Source: an uncultured Collinsella sp.
GTDB taxonomy: Bacteria; Actinomycetota; Coriobacteriia; Coriobacteriales; Coriobacteriaceae
NCBI GenBank assembly: GCA_958421655.1
Contig: CATZMG010000088.1
Location: 1-6,678 of the forward strand
DNA: 6,678 nt
Reading direction: 5' to 3'
In this document: piece by piece, positions 1 to 6,640 of the stretch
Layout of the letters: every line of letters starts with the position of its first letter
Numbering within the stretch: position 1 is the stretch's first letter
The notes under the pieces: generated by a model
The model's input: only the letters and a program-made list of their open reading frames with translations
Told to the model about the DNA's origin: nothing
Database searches by the model: none
Position numbers and translations under genes: made by a program

Positions 1-1902
1 CTCGGTGACGGCGCGGCCCTTAGGGTCGAGCATGGCGCGGACGCGGCCGTAGGTGAGGCTGGCGACCAGCGTATCGCCCACGTGCAGGGTACCGCGGGTC
101 ACGAGTACGGTAGCGACCGAGCCGCGGCCCTTGTCGAGCTTGGCCTCGAGGACGTTGCCGGAGGCAAAGGTGTCCGGGTTGGCCTTGAGCTCGAGCACAT
201 CTGCCTGGAGCAGCACGGTCTCCAGAAGGTCGTCGATACCGATCTTCTGCTTGGCCGAGATGTTGACGAACATGTTCTGTCCGCCCCACTCCTCGGGGAT
301 GACGCCGTACTCGGTGAGCTCCTGGCGCACGCGGTCGGGGTTGGCTCCCGGCTTATCGATCTTGTTTACGGCGACGACGATGGGAACGCCGGCGGCCTTG
401 GCGTGGTTGATGGACTCGACCGTCTGGGGCATGACGCCGTCGTCGGCGGCGACGATCAGGATGACGATGTCGGTCACCTTGGCGCCACGGGCACGCATAG
501 CCGTAAAGGTGGCGTGACCCGGGGTATCGATGAAGGTGATCTTGCGGTCGTTGATCATGACCTGATAGGCGCCGATGGCCTGCGTAATGCCGCCCGCCTC
601 GCCGGCAGCGACGCCGGTGTGACGGATGGCGTCGAGCAGCGACGTCTTGCCGTGGTCGACGTGACCCATGACGGTGACGACCGGGGCGCGCGGCTTGAGG
701 TCGGCGGGATCGTCGTAGAACGAGAAGGTGTTCTCCTCCTCGGGGGTGATGATCTTGATCTGACGGCCCAGGTCGTCGGCAACGAGCTCGACGAGGTCGT
801 CGGACATGGACTGCGTCATGGTGAGCGGCGTACCCAGCAGGAACAGGCGCTTAATAATGTCGTTGGCCGGAACGTCGAGCGCCTCGGCAAGCTCCTGGAC
901 GGTAACGCCCTGGGAGACCTTGATGGCGTCGAGGTCCTCGGGGTTCACGCCCTGAGCCAGCGCCTCCTCTATCTTGCGCTCCTCCTGAGCCTTGGCAGCC
1001 TCGCGCTCGCGCTTCTCCTTGCGTTTCTTGCGGCGACCGGTGGACTCGCGAGAGGCCTCCTCGACGGCGGCACGAGCCTCCTCGAGCACCTTCTCACGGC
1101 TGTACTCCTCGGCCTCGCGAGCCATGCGGCTGTAGTGGTCCTCTTCGTTGTTGTGACCGCCCTTGCGCTTCTTGCCCTTGCCCTGCTTGTCGGGGTTGGG
1201 GAAGTCCATGCCGGCAGCGACGTTGTTGCTGGCGTTGGTGCGATGGCTGTGCGGACGGCTCTCGGAAGCGTTGCGCTCGGAGTTGTTGTCGGAGGCGTTG
1301 CGATCGTTACGACGGCCACCGCGGCGGTCGTTGTTGCCGCCACGACGGTTACCGCGCTCGGCGGCGCGCTCGGCCTTGGCCTTGTCCTCGGCGTCCTTCT
1401 TCTCTTTGAGCACGGTCTCCTGTGCGGCGATCTGGTCGAGCAGCGAACGGAAGCGCGAACCGGAGTCGGAAGCGGGAACGGCGCGGCGCTGGGCCTCGCG
1501 GGCAGCCTCCTCCTTCTCGCGGGCAAGGCGCTCCTGCTCGGCCTTCTTCTTGGCCTCGGCCTCGGCGCGGGCAGCCTCCTCGGCAGCCTGGGCTGCGGCA
1601 AACTGGCGGCGCTCCTCCTCGCGTGCCTTCTCGGCGGCGATGCGCTCGCGCTCGGCCTCGGCGGCGCGTGCGGCCTCCTCGGCGGCAGCCGCCTGCTCCT
1701 CGGCCTGCTTGGCGGCCTCGACTTCCTGAGCGCGGGCCTCGATCACCGAGGCGAGCTGCTTGCGGACCATGGCAACGTAGGCGTCCTCCAGGGTGGAGGA
1801 AGCGGACTTAGCGGGAATCTTCATATCGGCGAGATGACCCATCAGTTCCTTGGAGGTCATGCCGAACTCTTTGGCCAGGGTGGACACACGGACTTTTGCC
1901 AT
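1..1902 (-). CDS. infB: Translation initiation factor IF-2, N-terminal 634 residues (gene cut by window edge)
   Basis: IF-2 is the GTPase that brings initiator fMet-tRNA to the 30S subunit and promotes 50S joining. The protein starts MAKVRVSTLAKEFGM, a typical IF2_N helical domain (about residues 1-52). A long Ala/Glu/Arg-rich, probably coiled-coil linker (about 55-140) follows, then a basic Arg/Gly/Asn-rich low-complexity stretch (about 180-250), a Lys/Arg/Glu-rich stretch to about 312, and a second IF2_N-like domain (about 325-385). The G domain is canonical: P-loop GHVDHGKT (413-420), switch I GITQ (438-441), DTPGH (459-463) and NKID (513-516), with domain II beginning near 570. The ATG at 1902 is preceded by AGGTGA (1914-1909) six bases upstream, which fixes the start. 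The reading frame is open to base 1, so the rest of domain II and domains III and IV lie outside. It is the last gene visible of the rimP-nusA-infB operon, 91 bases after nusA. Identification is secure. Confidence 0.98.
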   Translation of the reverse strand, partial: MAKVRVSTLAKEFGMTSKELMGHLADMKIPAKSASSTLEDAYVAMVRKQLASVIEARAQEVEAAKQAEEQAAAAEEAARAAEAERERIAAEKAREEERRQFAAAQAAEEAARAEAEAKKKAEQERLAREKEEAAREAQRRAVPASDSGSRFRSLLDQIAAQETVLKEKKDAEDKAKAERAAERGNRRGGNNDRRGGRRNDRNASDNNSERNASESRPHSHRTNASNNVAAGMDFPNPDKQGKGKKRKGGHNNEEDHYSRMAREAEEYSREKVLEEARAAVEEASRESTGRRKKRKEKREREAAKAQEERKIEEALAQGVNPEDLDAIKVSQGVTVQELAEALDVPANDIIKRLFLLGTPLTMTQSMSDDLVELVADDLGRQIKIITPEEENTFSFYDDPADLKPRAPVVTVMGHVDHGKTSLLDAIRHTGVAAGEAGGITQAIGAYQVMINDRKITFIDTPGHATFTAMRARGAKVTDIVILIVAADDGVMPQTVESINHAKAAGVPIVVAVNKIDKPGANPDRVRQELTEYGVIPEEWGGQNMFVNISAKQKIGIDDLLETVLLQADVLELKANPDTFASGNVLEAKLDKGRGSVATVLVTRGTLHVGDTLVASLTYGRVRAMLDPKGRAVTE

Positions 1903-1923
1903 ATGACTTCACCTACCCTTTCT

Positions 1924-1938
1924 GGCACCTTGGGTGCC
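1924..1938 (-). repeat. Perfect 6-bp inverted repeat just upstream of the infB ribosome binding site
   Basis: GGCACC (1924-1929) and GGTGCC (1933-1938) are exact complements with a three-base loop. The hairpin would lie 9 bases upstream of the infB AGGTGA Shine-Dalgarno sequence (1914-1909). It leaves the ribosome binding site itself unpaired, so occlusion is not obvious. It could still influence ribosome access or mRNA processing. A short GC palindrome of this size can also occur by chance. Confidence 0.5.
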
Positions 1939-1962
1939 TAGAGACTGAACGAGCGTGGGAGA

Positions 1963-1985
1963 CGCGCCGGGACCCGCCCGGCGCG
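1963..1985 (-). repeat. Perfect 9-bp inverted repeat in the nusA-infB spacer
   Basis: Arms at 1963-1971 and 1977-1985 (CGCGCCGGG and its exact complement) flank a five-base loop. In the mRNA this forms a very stable GC hairpin starting 8 bases after the nusA stop codon. No T-run follows on the minus strand, so it does not look like an intrinsic terminator. A role in pausing, RNA processing or 3'-end protection of an upstream fragment is inference. Confidence 0.75.
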
Positions 1986-1993
1986 ACCGCGCG

Positions 1994-3241
1994 CTAGATC
2001 AGGTCCTCCGCATCATCGAAGGCGTCGGTGTCGTGGACACCGCAGAAACGGGAGCCGGGACGAGCCTGGTTGCGGCACTGGATGCCGTCCTCGGACACGT
2101 ACTCGCAGCGGCGGACGTCCTCGTCCTCCTCGTCACCGATCAGGTCGGCGGCGGGCTCCTCGTGAACGGGAACGTTCTTGAGGATGTCGGCGGCGAGCGT
2201 CTCGGACTTAATGTCGATGTGCCAGCCGGTCAGGCGCGCGGCGAGGCGGGCGTTCTGGCCCTCCTTGCCGATGGCGAGGGACAGCTGGTCGTCAGGCACG
2301 ATGACGCCGGCGTAGGCCTTCTCCTCGTCGATGAGGACGCGGGTGACCTTGGCGGGCGACAGGGCGTTGGCGACGTAGACGGCAGGATCGGCATCCCACA
2401 GGATGACGTCGACGCGCTCGCCACGGAGCTCGCCCACGACAGCGCGAACGCGGCTGCCCTTGGGGCCGACGCAGGCGCCCACGGGATCCAGGCGGTCGTC
2501 GAGCGAGTGAACGGCGACCTTGGAGCGCTGGCCGGGCTCGCGGGCGATCGACTTGATCTGGACGGTGCCCTCATAGATCTCGGGCACCTCCTGCTCAAAC
2601 AGACGACGCATGAGCTCGGGGTGGGTACGGGAGATGACAATCGGCGGACGGCTGTGCTCGCCACGAACCGGCTGCAGGTTGGAGTTGGGATCGCGAACGT
2701 CGATGATCACGGCCTTGATGTGCTGGTTGTGCAGGTAGCGCTCGCCCATCGGACGCTCGTTGCGCTCGTTCTCGTAACGACGCTGATCGAAGTGCGGTAG
2801 CTCGGCCTCGACGCCCTCGCGGATCTTGACGATCGTGAAGTCGGGCGTGGACTGCAGCACGGTACCGCTGATGAGGTCACCGATGCGGCCGGAGAACTCC
2901 TCGTAGATCTGCTCGCGGGCGGAGTTACGCACAATGGCGTTAATCTCGGCCTTAGCGTGCTGGGCAGCGATGCGGCTCGTGTTCTTGGGAGTGACGTCGA
3001 TCTCCTCGAACTCGGTGAAATTGCCCTCCTCGTCCATGGAATCGTCGATCGGCTCCAGGCGGTAGACGTAGATCTTGCCGGTGGTGCGGTCGATGGTCAC
3101 CTTGGCGCCCCACTCAAGATGCAGGATCTCGGCATAGCTCTTGGCGAGCGACTGCTCCAGACGGTCGATCAGGTAGAGCTGGTCGATGTGCTTCTCCTGG
3201 CAAAGCTCCATCAGGGCGGACATCATGTCGGATGCTGCCAT
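1994..3241 (-). CDS. nusA: Transcription elongation/termination factor NusA with C-terminal CCCH extension
   Basis: NusA binds RNA polymerase and nascent RNA, stimulating hairpin-dependent pausing and intrinsic termination and taking part in antitermination. The 415-residue protein has the N-terminal RNAP-binding domain (about 1-122), an S1 domain (from about 124 to 195) and two KH domains. KH1 carries GPKG (259-262) and KH2 carries GKEG (325-328). The proteobacterial acidic repeats are absent. Instead, from about residue 355 there is an acidic linker, then Cys379, Cys389, Cys400 and His403 (C-x9-C-x10-C-x2-H), and an Asp/Glu-rich tail to the end. This is longer than the roughly 350 residues usual for actinobacterial NusA. 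The start at 3241 follows the rimP stop codon by one base and has AAGGAAGG (3257-3250) eight bases upstream, inside the end of rimP, so the two are probably translationally coupled. Function is certain for the core; the role of the tail is unknown. Confidence 0.97.
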   Translation of the reverse strand: MAASDMMSALMELCQEKHIDQLYLIDRLEQSLAKSYAEILHLEWGAKVTIDRTTGKIYVYRLEPIDDSMDEEGNFTEFEEIDVTPKNTSRIAAQHAKAEINAIVRNSAREQIYEEFSGRIGDLISGTVLQSTPDFTIVKIREGVEAELPHFDQRRYENERNERPMGERYLHNQHIKAVIIDVRDPNSNLQPVRGEHSRPPIVISRTHPELMRRLFEQEVPEIYEGTVQIKSIAREPGQRSKVAVHSLDDRLDPVGACVGPKGSRVRAVVGELRGERVDVILWDADPAVYVANALSPAKVTRVLIDEEKAYAGVIVPDDQLSLAIGKEGQNARLAARLTGWHIDIKSETLAADILKNVPVHEEPAADLIGDEEDEDVRRCEYVSEDGIQCRNQARPGSRFCGVHDTDAFDDAEDLI

Positions 3242-3242
3242 C

Positions 3243-3737
3243 TTACTTTCCTTCCTTCGCGGGCTTGAAGTCGTAGGTGGGCTTCAACTTGCACTTTTTA
3301 ACATCAGAGAAATCGAGGGTAACGGACTCGCCGTCCTCGAGCTCGAGGGTCACGTTCGTCTCGGTGGCGGCGGCAATCTTGCCGGCGTACTTGCGACGGC
3401 CCTCGGTGGCGGTGGAGGTGAGCTCACAGTTCTCGCCCACAAAGCGGGCAAAGTCGCACGGGCGGCGCAGCGGGCGCGCCATACCCGGGCTCGACACCTC
3501 GAGCGTATAGCTCGAAGAGATGGGATCGAGCTCCTCAATCACATCGCCGACCCACTTGGTGTTGGCCGTGACGTCGTTGAGCGACAGGCTCTGACCCTCG
3601 GCACCCTCGATACGCACGCGCACGCAGGGGGCCTTGGTGGCACCCACGAGCTCGACGTCGACGATGTCGACATCGTGCTGGGGAGCGACGGCCTCGAGCG
3701 CGTCGATGATCGCCTGCTCGGTCTTGGTCTTGACCAT
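3243..3737 (-). CDS. rimP: Ribosome maturation factor RimP
   Basis: RimP (YhbC/YlxS family) is a cytoplasmic factor needed for late maturation of the 30S ribosomal subunit. The 164-residue product has the two-domain family layout. An N-terminal alpha/beta domain contains the segment VDIVDVELVG (23-32) and the family signature LEVSSPGMARPL (79-90, usually LEVSSPGLDRPL). A C-terminal SH3-like beta domain (about 95-155) contains GRRKYAGKI and LELEDGESVTLDFSDV. The open frame extends well upstream, but the ATG at 3737 is chosen because GGAGGTG (3749-3743) lies five bases before it and because the conserved part begins here. An ATG at 3755 lies upstream of that Shine-Dalgarno sequence and lacks a comparable one. 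It is the first gene of the operon, with a promoter and leader terminator just upstream and nusA one base downstream. The Ala in GMARPL where Asp is usual is a minor variation. Confidence 0.95.
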   Translation of the reverse strand: MVKTKTEQAIIDALEAVAPQHDVDIVDVELVGATKAPCVRVRIEGAEGQSLSLNDVTANTKWVGDVIEELDPISSSYTLEVSSPGMARPLRRPCDFARFVGENCELTSTATEGRRKYAGKIAAATETNVTLELEDGESVTLDFSDVKKCKLKPTYDFKPAKEGK

Positions 3738-3742
3738 TGCGG

Positions 3743-3749
3743 CACCTCC
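3743..3749 (-). promoter_or_regulatory. rimP Shine-Dalgarno sequence
   Basis: GGAGGTG reads on the minus strand five bases before the ATG at 3737. It decides the rimP start over upstream in-frame codons. It lies only 8 bases after the T-run of the leader terminator, so termination there would remove it from the transcript. Confidence 0.85.
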
Positions 3750-3757
3750 ATCCATAC

Positions 3758-3790
3758 AAAAAAGAAGCGGGGCCGAAACCCCACTTCTTT
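3758..3790 (-). terminator. Intrinsic terminator in the rimP-nusA-infB leader (probable attenuator)
   Basis: On the minus strand, bases 3790-3779 pair with 3772-3761 in a 12-bp stem with one T-G wobble, closed by the loop TTTCGG and ending in six T (3763-3758). Stem and T-run are textbook for intrinsic termination. The element lies about 20 bases after the likely transcription start and just before the rimP ribosome binding site, so it acts on the operon's own promoter rather than on leuS, which has its own terminator at 3966-3932. On the opposite strand the wobble becomes an A-C mismatch and there is only a short T-run (3788-3790, partly in the stem), so the minus orientation is preferred. 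Premature termination modulated by NusA is the inferred role. Confidence 0.85.
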
Positions 3791-3815
3791 CAATTACAAC
3801 TTCATTTGCAAGCAA

Positions 3816-3844
3816 ACTATACCAATAGCTGCAGAAACGTGCAA
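3816..3844 (-). promoter_or_regulatory. Sigma-70-type promoter of the rimP-nusA-infB operon
   Basis: On the minus strand TTGCAC (3844-3839) and TATAGT (3821-3816) are separated by exactly 17 bases. Each matches the housekeeping consensus in five or four of six positions. The start of transcription would be near 3809-3807, giving a leader of about 70 bases before the rimP ATG. It is the best promoter match in the leuS-rimP spacer. The rest of that spacer toward leuS (3845-3931) shows no clear gene or other element. Confidence 0.75.
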
Positions 3845-3931
3845 GCACAGTACGAATCTGCAGGTCAGCGTGCGCACAGCTTCTCCACAAGAATAGGACA
3901 ATTGACCGAAGGCACCTAGGCAGGTACATGC

Positions 3932-3966
3932 AAAACGAGGGACGACCCAACCGGATCGCCCCTCGT
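3932..3966 (-). terminator. Intrinsic terminator after leuS
   Basis: On the minus strand 3966-3953 pairs with 3948-3935 in a 14-bp stem with two G-T wobbles and a GGTT loop. The stem is followed by a short T-run (3935-3932). It begins 29 bases after the leuS stop codon, as expected for a gene terminator. The T-run is short, so efficiency may be moderate or NusA-assisted. The plus strand also reads a hairpin followed by CTTTT, but no plus-strand gene is seen that would use it. Confidence 0.8.
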
Positions 3967-3981
3967 CTTTTATGCGTCAGC

Positions 3982-3998
3982 TAAGCGCGTAGCGCTTA
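3982..3998 (-). repeat. 7-bp inverted repeat overlapping the leuS stop codon
   Basis: TAAGCGC (3982-3988) and GCGCTTA (3992-3998) are exact complements with a three-base loop. The TAA stop codon of leuS forms one end of the stem. It lies 15 bases before the leuS terminator hairpin, giving two hairpins in tandem. No T-run follows this one. It may only stabilise the 3' end, or be chance. Confidence 0.45.
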
Positions 3999-6572
3999 CT
4001 TGACCACCAAGTTGACCAGCTTGCCGGGCACGCAGATGGCCTTGACGACCGTCTTGCCCTCGAGCCACTTGGCGACAGCAGTCTCGGCGGCAGCCTGCAT
4101 TTCCTCGTTGGAGGCATCGCGGGGCACGTCGACGCGGCCGCGGACCTTGCCGAGCACCTGGACCACGATCTGCACCGTGTCCTCGATGGACTCGGCCAGG
4201 TCGAACTCGGGCCAGGCGGCGGTGTAGGCGTTGCCCTCGCAGCCGAGCGCCTCGTGCCACAGCTCGTCGGCCCAGAACGGGCAGATGGGGGCAAGGACGC
4301 TCACGATATCCTTGGCCACGCCGTAGCACAGAGCCTTGTCGCGGTCAGCGCCCTCAGTGGCGTTGAGGTAGGCGCTCGCCGCGTTGACGAGCTCCATGAC
4401 AGCCGAGATGGCGGTATTGAACTGGCCGCGGTCGAAGTCCTCGGTGCATTTGGCGATGGTACGGTGACGCTCGCGATAGAGCTTCATCGCAACCTCGTCG
4501 AGCGCGGACTTGTCGAAGGCCACGTTGGCGTCGCCGGACTGGACGAGCTGCCACACGATACGCCAAGCGCGCTTGATGAAGCGGTTGGCGCCCTCGACGG
4601 CCTTGGGATCCCAGTCGAAGTCCTTCTCGGGCGGGGCGATAAACAGGATCGCCAGACGCATGGTGTCGGCACCGTAGGGCTCGATAACCGAGCTCGGGGG
4701 TACGACGTTGCCCTTGGACTTGGACATGGTATCGCCGTTCTCGTCCTTGACCATGCCCTGGCACAGCAGGTTGGTGAAGGGCTCGTCCACGCTCAGCAGA
4801 CCCAGGTCGCGCAGGGCCTTGGTAAAGAAGCGGCTGTAGAGCAGGTGCAGAATGGCGTGCTCGATACCGCCGATGTAGTTATCGACGGGCATCCAACGGT
4901 CGGCGGCCTCGCGGGAGAAGGGCAGCTCGGTATTGTGCGGATCGGTATAGCGCAGGTAATACCAGCTGGAACAGGTGAAGGTGTCCATGGTATCGGTCTC
5001 GCGCTTGGCCGGGCGGCCGCAGACCGGGCAGGTGGTCTCGTAGAACTCCTTGCACTCGGCAAGGGTCTCGCCGGCGCCCAGGTCCAGGTTCTCGGGCAGC
5101 GTCACCGGCAGCTGATCCTCGGGCACGGGCACAATACCGCAGTGCTCGCAGTGGATGGCCGGGATGGGGTTGCCCCAATAGCGCTGACGGCTGATGAGCC
5201 AGTCGCGCAGGCGGAACTCGACCTTGCGACGACCGCAGCCCATGGCCTCGAGGTCGGCCACGATGGCAGCCTCGCCCTCGGAGTGCTTACCGCCGCGCAT
5301 GCCGGTGTACTTGCCGGACTGGACGAGCGTGCCCTCGGCAGCGTGAGCGCAATCCCAGTCGACGTTCTCGGCATGGAAGGTATCGATGGTCTCGCCGCTG
5401 GCCTCGACGGCAGCGCGATCGACATCGTCCAGGATGATCGGCACGATCGGCAGGTCGTACTTGCGGGCAAACTCAAAGTCGCGCTGGTCGCCACAGGGAA
5501 CGGCCATGACGGCGCCGGTGCCGTAGTCTGCAACGACATAATCGGCAACCCACACGGGGACCTTCTCGCCGTTGACGGGGTTTACCACATAGCGGCCCGT
5601 GAAGGCACCGTGCTTCTCGAGGGTGCCCTGGGCACGCTCGACGGCAGAGATATGCTTGGAGTCCTCGACAATCTTGGTGACGGCCTCCTCGTACTCCGTG
5701 CCCTCGACGAGCTCGTGCAGGCCGGCGTACTCGGGAGCCAGGACAAAGAAGGAAACGCCAAAGAGCGTATCGGCACGCGTGGTAAAGACGGTGATCTTGC
5801 CCTCATCGCCCTCGATGGGCTCGCCATCCTGGTCGCACAGGGTAAAGTCGACCTCGGCGCCCTCGGAGCGACCGATCCAGTTGGCCTGCATCTGCTTAAC
5901 GCGCTCGGGCCAGCCGGGGAGCTTCTCCAGGTCGTCGAGCAGTTCCTGGGAGTACTCGGTAATCTTGAAGTACCACTGCTCGAGGTCGCGCTTCTCGGGT
6001 TCGGTGCCGCAGCGCCAGCACTTGCCCTCGGTGACCTGCTCGTTGGCCAGAACGGTCTTACAAGTGGGGCACCAGTTGACCGGGTTCTTCTTGCGATAGA
6101 CCAGGCCCTTTTCCCACATCTTCTCAAAGATCCACTGACCCCAGCGGTAGTAGTCGGGGCTGCAGGTCTTGACCATGCGATCCAGATCGTAGGAGAAGCC
6201 CATGCGCTTCATCGTGGCGAGCGCCTGGTCCATGTTCTTATACGTCCAGGCGGCAGCCTGCGTGTTGTGCTTGATGGCGGCATTCTCGGCAGGCAGGCCA
6301 AAGGCGTCAAATCCGATGGGGTGCAGCACGTCGTAGCCGCGCATGCGGGCCTGACGGGCCATGGCATCGCCGATAGTGTAGTTGCGCGCGTGGCCCATGT
6401 GCAGGTCGCCCGACGGATACGGGAACATCTCGAGCACGTACTTCTTGGGCTTGCTGTCGTCGGTGTCGACGGCAAAGAGGTTAGAGTCCTCCCAGGCCTT
6501 CATCCACCTGGACTCAATGGCCTGCGCGTCGTAGACAGGGATCTCGTCCTTATGATCTGTGCAATCGCACAT
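3996..6572 (-). CDS. leuS: Leucyl-tRNA synthetase
   Basis: LeuRS is a cytoplasmic class Ia synthetase that charges tRNA-Leu with leucine and hydrolyses mischarged tRNA. The product has 858 residues, normal for a bacterial LeuRS. The HIGH motif reads HMGH (58-61). A zinc knuckle has Cys168, Cys171, Cys185 and Cys188. The CP1 editing domain (about 225-415) carries TTRADTLFG (264-272) and YGTGAVMAVP (350-359), followed by CGDQRD with its conserved aspartate. A second cysteine set is Cys475, Cys478, Cys515 and Cys518. The KMSKS loop reads TMSKS (615-619), followed by KGNVV. The leucine-specific insertion that E. coli LeuRS has just before KMSKS is absent. The anticodon-binding domain (about 665-800) and small C-terminal tRNA-binding domain (about 800-858) are complete. 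The ATG at 6572 is chosen because AAAAGGAG (6585-6578) lies five bases upstream. A further 28 in-frame codons upstream look unlike LeuRS. The gene ends in its own terminator, separating it from rimP. Confidence 0.98.
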   Translation of the reverse strand: MCDCTDHKDEIPVYDAQAIESRWMKAWEDSNLFAVDTDDSKPKKYVLEMFPYPSGDLHMGHARNYTIGDAMARQARMRGYDVLHPIGFDAFGLPAENAAIKHNTQAAAWTYKNMDQALATMKRMGFSYDLDRMVKTCSPDYYRWGQWIFEKMWEKGLVYRKKNPVNWCPTCKTVLANEQVTEGKCWRCGTEPEKRDLEQWYFKITEYSQELLDDLEKLPGWPERVKQMQANWIGRSEGAEVDFTLCDQDGEPIEGDEGKITVFTTRADTLFGVSFFVLAPEYAGLHELVEGTEYEEAVTKIVEDSKHISAVERAQGTLEKHGAFTGRYVVNPVNGEKVPVWVADYVVADYGTGAVMAVPCGDQRDFEFARKYDLPIVPIILDDVDRAAVEASGETIDTFHAENVDWDCAHAAEGTLVQSGKYTGMRGGKHSEGEAAIVADLEAMGCGRRKVEFRLRDWLISRQRYWGNPIPAIHCEHCGIVPVPEDQLPVTLPENLDLGAGETLAECKEFYETTCPVCGRPAKRETDTMDTFTCSSWYYLRYTDPHNTELPFSREAADRWMPVDNYIGGIEHAILHLLYSRFFTKALRDLGLLSVDEPFTNLLCQGMVKDENGDTMSKSKGNVVPPSSVIEPYGADTMRLAILFIAPPEKDFDWDPKAVEGANRFIKRAWRIVWQLVQSGDANVAFDKSALDEVAMKLYRERHRTIAKCTEDFDRGQFNTAISAVMELVNAASAYLNATEGADRDKALCYGVAKDIVSVLAPICPFWADELWHEALGCEGNAYTAAWPEFDLAESIEDTVQIVVQVLGKVRGRVDVPRDASNEEMQAAAETAVAKWLEGKTVVKAICVPGKLVNLVVK

Positions 6573-6577
6573 ATCAG

Positions 6578-6585
6578 CTCCTTTT
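6578..6585 (-). promoter_or_regulatory. leuS Shine-Dalgarno sequence
   Basis: AAAAGGAG reads on the minus strand five bases before the ATG at 6572. It supports a protein beginning MCDCTDHKDE rather than a longer form from the ATG at 6656, which falls in a hairpin loop and has no comparable site. Confidence 0.85.
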
Positions 6586-6640
6586 AACTTGATTGGGGTC
6601 GGGCGGCTAGGCTTTGCTCGCTGCTGCGGACAGTCCTGCT

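Noticed and set aside
82..1941. A 619-codon open frame on the plus strand opposite infB
   Set aside because: It is an antisense shadow of infB with low-complexity Leu/Ala/Gly content and no family resemblance. The minus-strand frame has all IF-2 G motifs.
1955..2800. A 281-codon plus-strand open frame opposite nusA
   Set aside because: It is a composition-driven shadow of nusA with no recognisable domain and no ribosome binding site that stands out.
3794..3805. A three-codon mini-ORF (Met-Lys-Leu-stop) in the rimP leader just before the terminator
   Set aside because: It is too short to show coding character, has no Shine-Dalgarno sequence and starts almost at the predicted transcript end, so chance is the simplest explanation.
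3880..3888. TTCTCCACA, one mismatch from a DnaA box
   Set aside because: It is a single site with a mismatch, without a cluster or AT-rich unwinding element nearby. The surrounding genes are not those of a replication origin.
3738..3950. Upstream extension of the rimP reading frame to about 235 codons
   Set aside because: The extension runs through the promoter and terminator hairpin and has no family similarity. The Shine-Dalgarno sequence at 3743-3749 fits the ATG at 3737.
4254..6587. A 777-codon open frame on the plus strand opposite leuS
   Set aside because: It is an antisense shadow produced by the G/C third-position bias of leuS. Its translation is a Leu/Val/Gly/Ala/Asp-rich string with no recognisable domain, and leuS on the other strand is unambiguous.
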